In this document: piece by piece, positions 56,636-64,000 of the stretch
Numbering within the stretch: position 1 is the stretch's first letter
How the letters are laid out: every line of letters starts with the position of its first letter
Assembly: GCF_036924715.1 (NCBI RefSeq)
Contig: NZ_JAZHSB010000001.1
Coordinates: forward strand, 4,765,001-4,829,000
Length of the DNA stretch: 64,000 nt
Direction: 5' to 3'
From: Bradyrhizobium sp. AZCC 1721
GTDB lineage: Bacteria; Pseudomonadota; Alphaproteobacteria; Rhizobiales; Xanthobacteraceae
Translations under genes and position numbers: made by a program
The notes under the pieces: generated by a model
Databases searched by the model: none
What the model was told of the DNA's origin: nothing
Seen by the model: the letters and a program-made list of their open reading frames with translations, nothing else

Positions 56636-57255
56636 ATGACAAAGCGCAGTGAGGCGAAATACAAGATCGATCGCCGTATGGGCCAGAACATCTGGGGCCG
56701 CCCGAAGAGCCCCGTGAACCGCCGGGAATACGGCCCCGGCCAGCACGGCCAGCGCCGCAAGGGCAAGCTGTCCGACTTCGGCGTCCAGCTCCGCGCCAAG
56801 CAGAAGCTCAAAGGTTACTACGCCAACATTTCAGAGCGCCAGTTCCACGGCGTCTATGTCGAGGCCGGCCGGAGATGAAGGGCGACACCGGTGAGAACCT
56901 GATCGGCCTCTTGGAGCGCCGTCTCGACACCGTGGTCTATCGCGCCAAGTTCGTCGCGACCATGTTCGCCGCGCGCCAGTTCATCAACCACGGCCACATC
57001 AAGGTGAACGGCCGCCGCGTCAACATTCCGAGCTACAAGCTCCGGCCCGGTGACGTCGTCGAGGTCAAGGAATCCTCCAAGCAGCTTACTCCCGTTCTGG
57101 AAGCAAGCCAGCTCGGCGAGCGCGATGTGCCCGACTTCATCGAAGCCGATCACTCCAAGATGACGGCGAAGTTCACCCGCATCCCCGCGCTGTCGGACGT
57201 GCCGTTCGCAGTTCAGATGGAGCCGCATCTGATCGTCGAATTCTATTCGCGCTGA
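56636..57255 (+). pseudogene. rpsD: 30S ribosomal protein S4, reading frame split by a 2-base insertion
   Basis: Codons 1-80 (56636-56878) encode the S4 N-terminal part (MTKRSEAKYKIDRRMGQNIW through RQFHGVYVEAGRR). A second ORF at 56875-57255 (126 residues) gives the rest, including the S4 RNA-binding domain LLERRLDTVVYRAKFV...INHGHIKVNGRRVNIPS and the normal C terminus VQMEPHLIVEFYSR. At gccggccggagatgaagg, removing two bases (ag) restores one 205-residue protein, the usual length. The insertion creates an ATGA stop/start overlap, so two-piece translation is conceivable, but sequencing error is at least as likely. S4 is essential for 30S assembly. Confidence 0.9.
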
Positions 57256-57278
57256 TCGGTTTTCAGTTACGAGATATC

Positions 57279-57307
57279 AAAGGCCCCGGTTTTGCCGGGG
57301 CCTTTTT
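57279..57307 (+). terminator. Strong intrinsic terminator after rpsD
   Basis: aaaggccccgg, loop ttttg, ccggggcc and a run of five T: an 8-11 bp GC-rich stem 23 bp after the rpsD stop codon. Confidence 0.95.
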
Positions 57308-57371
57308 GTATGCGAGTATGCGTCGTCTCAACGCCGAGCCTCGCCGTGGGCTGAATCAATGCGGGTCCAAC

Positions 57372-58517
57372 ATGCGCTTGCGCGACTGCCACAACTTTCA
57401 TGACTTCCGCAGGCTGGCCCGGCGACGGCTGCCCGGCCCTATCTTCGATTACATCGATGGCGCGGCTGACGACGAGGTGACCCATCGCCGGAACACCGCA
57501 AGTTTCGAGCGTTGTGACCTGGTACCCAATGTCCTGCGCGGCGTCGAAAACATCGATATGTCGGTGACAGTGCTGGGCCAGAAGCTCGCGATGCCGATCT
57601 ATTGCTCTCCGACCGCACTGCAACGGCTGTTCCACCATAGCGGCGAACGCGCCGTCGCCGCTGCTGCGGCGAAGTATGGCACGATGTTCGGCGTATCCTC
57701 GCTCGGCACGGTAAGCCTCGAGGAACTGCGTCAGGCGCACGACACGCCGCAGGTTTATCAATTCTACTATCACCGGGATCGCGGTCTCAACCGCGCGATG
57801 ATGCAACGTGCGAAAGAAGCCGGCGTCCAGGTGATGATGCTCACCGTGGACAGCATCACGGGCGGCAACCGCGAGCGCGACAAGCGCACCGGCTTTTCGA
57901 TTCCATTTCGGCTGACGCTTGCCGGGATGTATCAGTTCGGGATCAAGCCGGCCTGGGGCATCAATTATCTCACGCATGAGCGGTTTAAGCTTCCGCAACT
58001 GGACCAGCACGTCGACATGGGCAGCGGCGCGCTGTCGATCTCCAAGTATTTTACCGAGATGCTCGACCCCTCGATGAACTGGGACGATGTGGCTGAAATG
58101 GTCCGGCTATGGAGCGGGCAATTCTGCCTGAAGGGCGTCATGTCGGTGGCGGACGCCAGGCGCGCCGTCGAGATTGGTTGCACCGGCATCGTGCTGTCCA
58201 ATCATGGCGGCCGGCAGTTGGACGGTTCCCGCGCGCCATTCGACCAGTTGGCCGAAATCGTGGACGCGGTCGGCGATCGAATTGACGTGATCATGGACGG
58301 CGGAATTCAGCGGGGCACCCATGTCTTGAAGGCATTGTCGCTTGGAGCCAAGGCCGTAGGCGTCGGACGCTATTATCTCTATCCTCTCGCGGCGGCCGGC
58401 CAGGCCGGCGTCGAGCGGGCTCTCGACCTGATGCGGTCGGAACTCGAGCGGGGAATGAAGCTGATGGGATGCACAGCGATCAATCAGCTCTCTCGCGAAA
58501 ATCTGCGGTTCAGATAA
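57372..58517 (+). CDS. FMN-dependent alpha-hydroxy-acid dehydrogenase (L-lactate dehydrogenase-like)
   Basis: A 381-residue TIM-barrel flavoenzyme: RRLARRRLPGPIFDYIDGAADDEVTHRRN, MPIYCSPTALQRLFHHSGERAVAAAAAKYGTMFGVSSLGTVSLEEL, GIVLSNHGGRQLDGSRAPFD with the catalytic His, and DGGIQRGTHVLKALSLGAKAVGVGRYYLYPLAAAG. It oxidises a 2-hydroxy acid, most probably L-lactate, at the membrane or in the cytosol. The start at 57372 is preferred, since the earlier in-frame ATG at 57306 is at the edge of the rpsD terminator. The next gene is a threonine aldolase 41 bp downstream, so the two may be co-transcribed. Confidence 0.87.
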   Translation: MRLRDCHNFHDFRRLARRRLPGPIFDYIDGAADDEVTHRRNTASFERCDLVPNVLRGVENIDMSVTVLGQKLAMPIYCSPTALQRLFHHSGERAVAAAAAKYGTMFGVSSLGTVSLEELRQAHDTPQVYQFYYHRDRGLNRAMMQRAKEAGVQVMMLTVDSITGGNRERDKRTGFSIPFRLTLAGMYQFGIKPAWGINYLTHERFKLPQLDQHVDMGSGALSISKYFTEMLDPSMNWDDVAEMVRLWSGQFCLKGVMSVADARRAVEIGCTGIVLSNHGGRQLDGSRAPFDQLAEIVDAVGDRIDVIMDGGIQRGTHVLKALSLGAKAVGVGRYYLYPLAAAGQAGVERALDLMRSELERGMKLMGCTAINQLSRENLRFR

Positions 58518-58558
58518 TTTCTGTCCCGCCATCAAGTCAAAAGAGACGAGAAACTGCC

Positions 58559-59626
58559 ATGCACTACACCCCTGCCCCGCGCGATCCCAAGGCCGATCCC
58601 ATCCGCATCAACCTGCTGTCGGACACCCAGACGCGGCCGACGCCCGCGATGCGCGAGGCTATGGCGCGGGCGGAAGTCGGCGACGAGCAGATTGGCGACG
58701 ATCCGACCGTGAATTTGCTTTGCGAGCGCGTGGCTGACCTGCTCGGCAAGGAAGCCGCCGTGTTCATGCCGTCAGGTACCATGTGCAACGTCTCGGCCAC
58801 TCTCGCCCATTGCCGGCCGGGCGATGAAATCCTCGCCCATGCCACCGCGCATATCATTGCCCGCGAAGGCGGCGCGCATGCAGCGCTCGGCGGATTCCAG
58901 ATCATGCCGCTGCGGGGCGATGACGGGCAATTCACGCCCGAAACGTTCCGCGCCGCGCTGCACCCGCGCTCGCGCTACCAGCCGCCGCAGACCGTCGTCA
59001 GCGTCGAGCAAACCGCCAATATCGGCGGCGGCACGATCTGGAAGAAGGCGGCGCTGGATGAAATCGTCGAGATCGCCAAGGCGCATGGGCTGATCACCCA
59101 TATGGACGGCGCGCGGCTGTTGAACGCTTGCGTCGCCACGAAAATATCGGCGCGCGACATGGCCGCGGGCTGGGATTCAGCCTGGATCGATTTCTCCAAG
59201 GGCCTCGGCGCGCCGATCGGCGGCGTGATTGCGGGCTCGCGCGCCTTCATCGACGACGTCTGGCGCTGGAAGCAGCGCCTCGGCGGCTCGATGCGGCAGG
59301 CCGGCATTTGTGCCGCGGCCTGCGTCTACGCGCTCGACCATCACGTCGACCGCCTCGCCGACGATCACGCCAATGCGCGTGCGCTGGCGCGGGGGCTGTC
59401 GCAGATCGACGGCATCGAGGTGCAAGAGCCTGAGACCAACCTGGTGTTCTTCAAGCCTGACAGAGCCGGCATCGCCGGCGACAAGATGGTCGAAGCCTTG
59501 CGCAAGCGCGGCGTGCTGCTCGCGATGATGGACGGCCGCATTCGCGCCTGTACGCATCTCGACGTCAGTGCTGCGATGATCGAGGAGACTGTCGGGCTGG
59601 TCCGCGAGATCGTACGCAGCGCGTAA
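58559..59626 (+). CDS. ltaE: Low-specificity threonine aldolase
   Basis: A 355-residue PLP enzyme of fold type I: INLLSDTQTRPTPAMREAMARAEVGDEQIGDDPTVN, FMPSGTMCNVSATLAH, and THMDGARLLNA with the PLP-binding Asp. The Schiff-base lysine is in IDFSKGLGAPIGGVIAGS. It cleaves threonine or allo-threonine to glycine and acetaldehyde. The ATG at 58559 is preceded by acgagaaactgcc. Family members for beta-hydroxy-aspartate also exist, so the exact substrate is not certain. Confidence 0.88.
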   Translation: MHYTPAPRDPKADPIRINLLSDTQTRPTPAMREAMARAEVGDEQIGDDPTVNLLCERVADLLGKEAAVFMPSGTMCNVSATLAHCRPGDEILAHATAHIIAREGGAHAALGGFQIMPLRGDDGQFTPETFRAALHPRSRYQPPQTVVSVEQTANIGGGTIWKKAALDEIVEIAKAHGLITHMDGARLLNACVATKISARDMAAGWDSAWIDFSKGLGAPIGGVIAGSRAFIDDVWRWKQRLGGSMRQAGICAAACVYALDHHVDRLADDHANARALARGLSQIDGIEVQEPETNLVFFKPDRAGIAGDKMVEALRKRGVLLAMMDGRIRACTHLDVSAAMIEETVGLVREIVRSA

Positions 59627-59651
59627 GAAGCATCAGCCCGAGGGCGTGAAC

Positions 59652-61238
59652 TTAGGCAACGGCTGATGTGCGCGCCCGCCACAACGCGCTGCCAAGCAGC
59701 AGATACACCGCGCCCGTCCACATGGCCTGCCAGTTCTGGAAGCCTTCGTTGAGGACGATATAGATCGCCGCCAAAGCGAAGAGTCCGGCAAACACGGCCT
59801 CAGAGAGCGGCCGCTCGCCGGATTTCGATCCGTTGAGAAACGCCAATGTCCAGAACGGCACCACGGCCATGGTCAGGGCGGCGAACGGGAAATCGCGCCA
59901 GCGCGCGTCGAATATCAGGCTGAGCGCGGTCTGCGCGGCAATCAGCGTCGTCACGATCAGCGTCACGCCCAGTATGTTGCTCATGAACAATGGGGTCAGG
60001 CTCTTGCGCGGCCCCAACACTTCAAGAAACGCCGGAAGCCCCCGCCCCGACATCAGCGCGTAGGTGGCCAGCAGCGGCGCTGTCACGGCCGCCGTCAGCA
60101 GAAAACCCTGAACTAGCCAACCGCCGAGCCCGTAGCTTTCCTGGAGCATCTTGTCGATGCTGATGCCCAGCAAGATCCCGCCAGCGGTCGCGGATGCGGT
60201 GACCGCGGCCCACGATGTCAACGGCGCCGCGGCCTGCTGGCGCTTCCGCGTGAACCCGGCAACTGCGAATACACAGAGGCAAAGCAGCAGCCCGCCTGCC
60301 ATCTGCAGCTTCCAGAACGGGTAATTGCTGATGGCCACGCCGGCCGGATATTTCAGCTTGCGTTCGGCCCCGTCGAACAGTCCCCAATAGCCCCCCACCG
60401 TTCCTTCCCAGCGGCGCTTCCACGGCTCGTCATAGGCCTCGAACAAATTGACGCGGAAGTTATCGCGCCGTGCTCGCTCGAGAATCTCGGAAATGAAACG
60501 TGCCTGGTTGACGCGGGACGCCAGCGCGCCGTCGCGCATCCGCCCGTGGCTTGGCCAGCCGGTTTCGCCGATCAAAATCTCCTTGCCGGGAAAGGCTGCC
60601 GCCACTTGCTTGCGTATCTCATCTATATGCGCGGCCGCATCCTCGGCGCGCGGGGGAACGTCTTCCCAATAGGGCAGGAAATGGGCGGTAACGAAATCGA
60701 CATCGGCGCCTACCTCGCGGTAGCGCAGCCAGAATTCCCAGACATCGGCATAGGTCACCGGAATGTCCACGCGCGGCTTGACCGACTGGATCGTTTGGCG
60801 AAGGTCGCCGACGGTCATGTCGCCGCGCAGCAGCACTTCGCTGCCGACGATGAGCGCTGCGACCGTACCGGGATGATCCTTCACCAGCGAGACCGCAATG
60901 TCGGCGAGTTGCGCGTTCTTCGCGCGATCACGTCCGATCCACAGGCCGAGCAGAACCTTCAATCCGACCCTGGACGCAAGCTCGGGCACCTTGTCCAGCC
61001 CGTTGTCGATGGAATAGGTGCGGATGCATTTGGAGACCTTGGCAAGCTCCTGCAGATCCTCCGCGATCTGCTCCGGCTTGACGATGAGCGTCGGATCGTG
61101 CGGCGTCTGATCGTTGCGGAACGGCGCGTAGGAAACGCATTCCAGCTTCGATGCATCATCAATCGGCGCGCGCGTCAGCGCTACCGGCGTGGCCAGCCAC
61201 CACCACACCGCGACAACGATGCCGAGCGATAGAAACAA
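59652..61238 (-). CDS. GH17-like glucan-processing membrane protein (NdvC-like)
   Basis: A 528-residue protein with an N-terminal membrane helix (FLSLGIVVAVWWWLA). A periplasmic GH17-type (beta/alpha)8 domain spans about 30-310: VSYAPFRNDQTPHDP, putative acid/base E134 in VGSEVLLRG, and nucleophile E225 in IGETGWPSHGR. Seven to eight C-terminal membrane helices follow (about 315-525). This layout matches NdvC-type proteins needed for beta-(1,6) linkages in the cyclic beta-(1,3),(1,6)-glucans of Bradyrhizobium. The start is uncertain: a TTG at 61238 is the best candidate, since an in-frame TAA lies about 65 bp upstream and no ATG intervenes. Confidence 0.75.
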   Translation of the reverse strand: MFLSLGIVVAVWWWLATPVALTRAPIDDASKLECVSYAPFRNDQTPHDPTLIVKPEQIAEDLQELAKVSKCIRTYSIDNGLDKVPELASRVGLKVLLGLWIGRDRAKNAQLADIAVSLVKDHPGTVAALIVGSEVLLRGDMTVGDLRQTIQSVKPRVDIPVTYADVWEFWLRYREVGADVDFVTAHFLPYWEDVPPRAEDAAAHIDEIRKQVAAAFPGKEILIGETGWPSHGRMRDGALASRVNQARFISEILERARRDNFRVNLFEAYDEPWKRRWEGTVGGYWGLFDGAERKLKYPAGVAISNYPFWKLQMAGGLLLCLCVFAVAGFTRKRQQAAAPLTSWAAVTASATAGGILLGISIDKMLQESYGLGGWLVQGFLLTAAVTAPLLATYALMSGRGLPAFLEVLGPRKSLTPLFMSNILGVTLIVTTLIAAQTALSLIFDARWRDFPFAALTMAVVPFWTLAFLNGSKSGERPLSEAVFAGLFALAAIYIVLNEGFQNWQAMWTGAVYLLLGSALWRARTSAVA

Positions 61239-61440
61239 AAGCGCCAGCGGCGTGCGAAAGCCGATTGGTCCTGCTCCCCTAATAGGACGAATGGATGTGC
61301 CTGTTTAGCCCTGCGCGCCAGGCATGTCGACCCGCTGGTCGCGCCATGTGTACAATTGCGCGAGAGCACGGAAGCGGCGATATTGAGCCCTTCAAGAGTG
61401 AGCTTTGTTTGCGCAAAATTGATCGCGCCTGACGAGTGAA

Positions 61441-62925
61441 ATGATGGCATTCAACAGATTTTCCCGGCGACAATTTGGCAGACTTGCGGGCTGGTCGGCT
61501 CTTGGCATGTCGATGCTGTCAGCCAAATCCAGCACGGCGCAATCGAATCAGGCGACCGGAACACAGAATCAGCGTCCGTCGTCGGATTTCCCGAGCGGCT
61601 TCCTGTGGGGCACGGCGACCTCGGCCTATCAGGTCGAGGGCGCGGTCAACGAAGACGGCCGCGGGCCGTCGATCTGGGACCGCTTTGCCCACACGCCCGG
61701 CACCATTTCCGATCGCAGCAATGGCGACACCGCGACCGACCATTATCGTCTCTACAAGCAAGACATCGAGATCATGAAGTCGCTGGGCGCAAAAGCCTAT
61801 CGATTCTCGATCGCATGGCCGCGCGTCTTCCCGGATGGGACCGGACCGGCAAATCCAAAGGGCCTCGATTTTTATCACCGCCTTGTCGACGAATTGTTGG
61901 CCAACGGCATCGAGCCGTTTGCGACGCTGTACCATTGGGACCTGCCGCAGGCGCTGCAGGATCGCTTCGGCGGCTGGACTTCGCGCGACACCTCGAAGGC
62001 ATTCGCGGATTACGCCGCCCATGTCACTGCCCGCTTGAGTGATCGCGTGAGGCATTTCTTCACGATCAACGAATGCTCCAGGCTCGTTCATCTCGGCCAC
62101 GGCCTCGGCGCCGACGCGCCCGGCCTCAAACTGCCTCAATCAGGATTGAACCAGGTCCGTCACCATGTTGCGCTGGGACATGGTCTCGCCGTTCAGGCCA
62201 TCCGCGCCCATGGCCGAGCCGGAACGAAGGTCGGTCCGGCGGAGAATGCCGTGAGCTGCATCCCCGCCATCGAAACATCAGCCAACATCCGCGCCGCCGA
62301 GATGGCGACGCGCGAGCTCAACGCGGGCTACCTGACCGTGATCCTCGAAGGAAAATATACTGAGGCGTATCTGGCGCGGTCCGGCCAAGACGCGCCGAAA
62401 TTCACCGCTGAGGATCTCAGCGTCATTTCATCCCCGATCGATTTCGTCGGGCTGAACGTCTATATGCCGGACCACTATGTCGTTGCCGCCGACAACGAGC
62501 GCGGCTTCACGCTGGCGCCGTTTCCCGCCTCGTTTCCGCACATGAAAGCGAGCTGGCTCAGGCCCGGCCCCGAAGCCATCTATTGGGTGCCGCGTCATGT
62601 CGCAAAACTTTGGAACGTGAAGTCGATCTATATCACCGAGAACGGAACGTCGGGGAGCGACCAGCCGGCGCCGGACGGAACCATCTACGACGTCGACCGC
62701 ATCATGTATCTGCGCAATTATCTCACGCAGTTGCAGCGCGCGACATCCGAGGGCGTGCCCGTGCTCGGATACTTCCTGTGGAGCCTGATGGACAATTTCG
62801 AATGGTCTGATGGCTATGAGCAGCGCTTCGGCATCTACCACGTCGACTTCGATTCCAAGCGTCGTACGCCCAAGCTGAGCGCGTCGTTCTATCGCGAGAC
62901 GATCGCGAAAAACGCCGTGGCGTAA
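61441..62925 (+). CDS. Tat-exported GH1 family beta-glucosidase
   Basis: A 494-residue enzyme with a twin-arginine signal (SRRQFGRLAGWSALGMSML, residues 8-26) and a GH1 barrel: FPSGFLWGTATSAYQVEGAVNEDGRGPSIWDRFAH, YRFSIAWPRVFPDG, acid/base E211 in FTINECSR, nucleophile E400 in YITENG, and FLWSLMDNFEWSDGYEQRFGIYHVDF. The acid/base motif is TINEC instead of the usual T(F/L)NEP. It should hydrolyse beta-glucosides in the periplasm. It is divergent from the GH17-like gene, which suggests a shared role in glucan metabolism. Confidence 0.92.
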   Translation: MMAFNRFSRRQFGRLAGWSALGMSMLSAKSSTAQSNQATGTQNQRPSSDFPSGFLWGTATSAYQVEGAVNEDGRGPSIWDRFAHTPGTISDRSNGDTATDHYRLYKQDIEIMKSLGAKAYRFSIAWPRVFPDGTGPANPKGLDFYHRLVDELLANGIEPFATLYHWDLPQALQDRFGGWTSRDTSKAFADYAAHVTARLSDRVRHFFTINECSRLVHLGHGLGADAPGLKLPQSGLNQVRHHVALGHGLAVQAIRAHGRAGTKVGPAENAVSCIPAIETSANIRAAEMATRELNAGYLTVILEGKYTEAYLARSGQDAPKFTAEDLSVISSPIDFVGLNVYMPDHYVVAADNERGFTLAPFPASFPHMKASWLRPGPEAIYWVPRHVAKLWNVKSIYITENGTSGSDQPAPDGTIYDVDRIMYLRNYLTQLQRATSEGVPVLGYFLWSLMDNFEWSDGYEQRFGIYHVDFDSKRRTPKLSASFYRETIAKNAVA

Positions 62926-62936
62926 TCAGGCGATTG

Positions 62937-64000
62937 TCAATCCTTGCGCAGACCTTTCCCAAGCGCCTCGTACATGATCGTCTTCAGCGCCAGTTGAATT
63001 CGCCCGCCTTGCGTCGGAGCCTGCACCATGAAGACAACGAGCAAGTCGTCCTGCGGATCGACAAAATAGAAACTTCCGCCTGCGCCATCCCACCGGTATT
63101 CGCCGAGCGGCCATGTCGTGTTTGGCGGCGGTGAGGTGCGCACGGCAAAGCCAAGACCGAAGCCGCTGGATGGGCCCGGAAAGTAAAAGGGATCATGAAT
63201 GATCCTGGTTTCAGGACCGATCTGATCCGAGGTCATCTGCGCGACTGTCTCGGGCTTGAGGTACCGCTTGCCGTCCAGCGTACCTCCATTCAGCAGCATT
63301 TGCAGGAATCGGGCATAGTCGGCGGCCGTCGAGACCAGACCCGCGCCACCAGATTCCCACCGCCGCAGCACTGTCGGGTCTCCGATTCCGGCCACCCGAA
63401 AACGATCAACGGGAAATGGCTGGGCGATGCGCGGCCACTTCGCGTCATCTGCGACATAGTATGCGGTCTCGGACATGCCTACCGGATCGAACAGTCTCTG
63501 CTTCTCGAATTGAAACAGCGTCTGCCCCGAGACCACCTCGACGACGCGGCCGAGCACGTCGGTCGAGTGGCTGTAGTTCCAACGCGTTGCCGGTTGATCG
63601 GCGAGCGGCAGTACCGCAATGCGGTCAGCGAATTCAGCGTTGTCGAAGTCGCCGGCGTATAATCTTGGATTGGCATAGAGTTTCTGCACCGCGGTTTCGC
63701 CGAAGAAGCCGTAAGTGATGCCGGACGTATGCCGCAGCAGATCCCTGATCGTGATCGGGCGCTTCAGCGGCTCGAGCTTGAGCGGGTACTGTCCTGCTTC
63801 ATCGGAAAGATCGACACCGACTTTCGCATCCGCAAAGGCACGAATGTATTTGGACACGGGATCGTCGAGGGCCAGCTTCCCGTCGTCGATCAGCATCATC
63901 GCGGCGACCGAGGTGACGGCCTTCGACATCGAATAGATCTGGAAAATGGTGTCCGGCGTCATCGGCTGGCTGGACGCAGGGTCCCGCACGCCGAAACATT
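62937..64000 (-). CDS. Serine hydrolase of the beta-lactamase/esterase family (5' end beyond the window)
   Basis: At least 354 residues are visible; the N terminus lies past position 64000 (the frame stays open, reading ...CFGVRDPASSQPMTPDTIFQ). The active-site SxxK motif is in YSMSKAVTSVAAMM and the second motif in RWNYSHSTDVLGRVVE (tyrosine YxN-like). A third element is near DGAGGSFYFVDPQDDLLVVFMVQ. This is the class C beta-lactamase/EstB family, mostly esterases or peptidases rather than drug resistance enzymes. It is convergent with the GH1 gene. Confidence 0.87.
   Translation of the reverse strand, partial: CFGVRDPASSQPMTPDTIFQIYSMSKAVTSVAAMMLIDDGKLALDDPVSKYIRAFADAKVGVDLSDEAGQYPLKLEPLKRPITIRDLLRHTSGITYGFFGETAVQKLYANPRLYAGDFDNAEFADRIAVLPLADQPATRWNYSHSTDVLGRVVEVVSGQTLFQFEKQRLFDPVGMSETAYYVADDAKWPRIAQPFPVDRFRVAGIGDPTVLRRWESGGAGLVSTAADYARFLQMLLNGGTLDGKRYLKPETVAQMTSDQIGPETRIIHDPFYFPGPSSGFGLGFAVRTSPPPNTTWPLGEYRWDGAGGSFYFVDPQDDLLVVFMVQAPTQGGRIQLALKTIMYEALGKGLRKD

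Noticed and set aside
62937..64000. Beta-lactamase family gene as an antibiotic resistance gene
   Set aside because: It has the SxxK fold motif, but its length and PMTPDTIFQIYSMSK context match the EstB/serine hydrolase group, not resistance beta-lactamases.

Overview
The window is a chromosomal stretch of an alphaproteobacterium, very probably Bradyrhizobium or a close relative in the Nitrobacteraceae. The reasons are high G+C, GTG/TTG starts, many gene-overlap operons, several families of inverted intergenic repeats typical of that group, and a D-tartrate dehydratase and ribosomal protein S4 that I recall as close to the Bradyrhizobium proteins. Identifications rest on reading motifs and on recall of families; no database search was run.

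Layout. 1-2.4 kb: the acidic C-terminal tail of a truncated gene, a decayed copy of a DUF2000 gene end, an SMP-30-like beta-propeller, the intact DUF2000 gene and a DUF4189 protein. 2.6-9.5 kb (minus strand): a molybdenum hydroxylase (CO-dehydrogenase-like) cluster in the order coxG, coxS, coxM, coxD, coxE, two XdhC/CoxI-type proteins and a MocA-type cytidylyltransferase. The large catalytic subunit coxL is absent, and a 17-bp triple repeat sits at the coxS/coxM junction. 9.6-12.3 kb: pcaB, pcaD and pcaC of the protocatechuate pathway. 12.9-18.3 kb: a complete branched-chain amino-acid ABC transporter, livHMGFK, with livM broken by one extra base. 18.6-29.4 kb: a signalling island with a 2,094-residue soluble hybrid kinase carrying about 25 HAMP units, a REC-PAS-HWE kinase, a small response regulator overlapping that kinase tail to tail, and a membrane-anchored hybrid kinase.

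29.5-37.4 kb: a P1-family peptidase, an EF-hand protein, ribulose-phosphate epimerase, a glycine-zipper secreted protein, an FAD monooxygenase, a GFA-family protein, a LuxR-type regulator with a repeat body, and a TetR regulator preceded by a 36-codon ORF and a clear palindromic operator. 37.5-39.6 kb: a tightly overlapping three-gene operon with an ExbB/TolQ-like channel and two uncharacterised membrane-anchored proteins. 39.8-45.4 kb: a NarL-type two-component pair, purB, a TetR/ridA divergon with three matching palindromes, and murI. 45.5-50.8 kb: a 946-residue winged-helix/ATPase regulator divergent from an Ohr-type peroxidase, a Tat-exported alpha/beta hydrolase and a cytochrome P460.

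50.9-64 kb: a GlcG/HbpS-type protein, a murI-derived fragment, tarD with a divergent LysR regulator, a frameshifted ThuA-domain gene, an HpaI-type aldolase, a stand-alone E2-type acyltransferase, rpsD split into two overlapping frames, an FMN alpha-hydroxy-acid dehydrogenase, a threonine aldolase, a GH17-like membrane protein (NdvC-like), a Tat-exported GH1 beta-glucosidase and a serine hydrolase running off the right edge.

Three coding regions (livM, thuA, rpsD) are interrupted by 1- or 2-base indels. Since rpsD is normally essential, sequencing or assembly error must be excluded before any biological reading. The most interesting regions are the giant poly-HAMP kinase island, the cox cluster without coxL, the ExbB-like triad and the two TetR operator regions.
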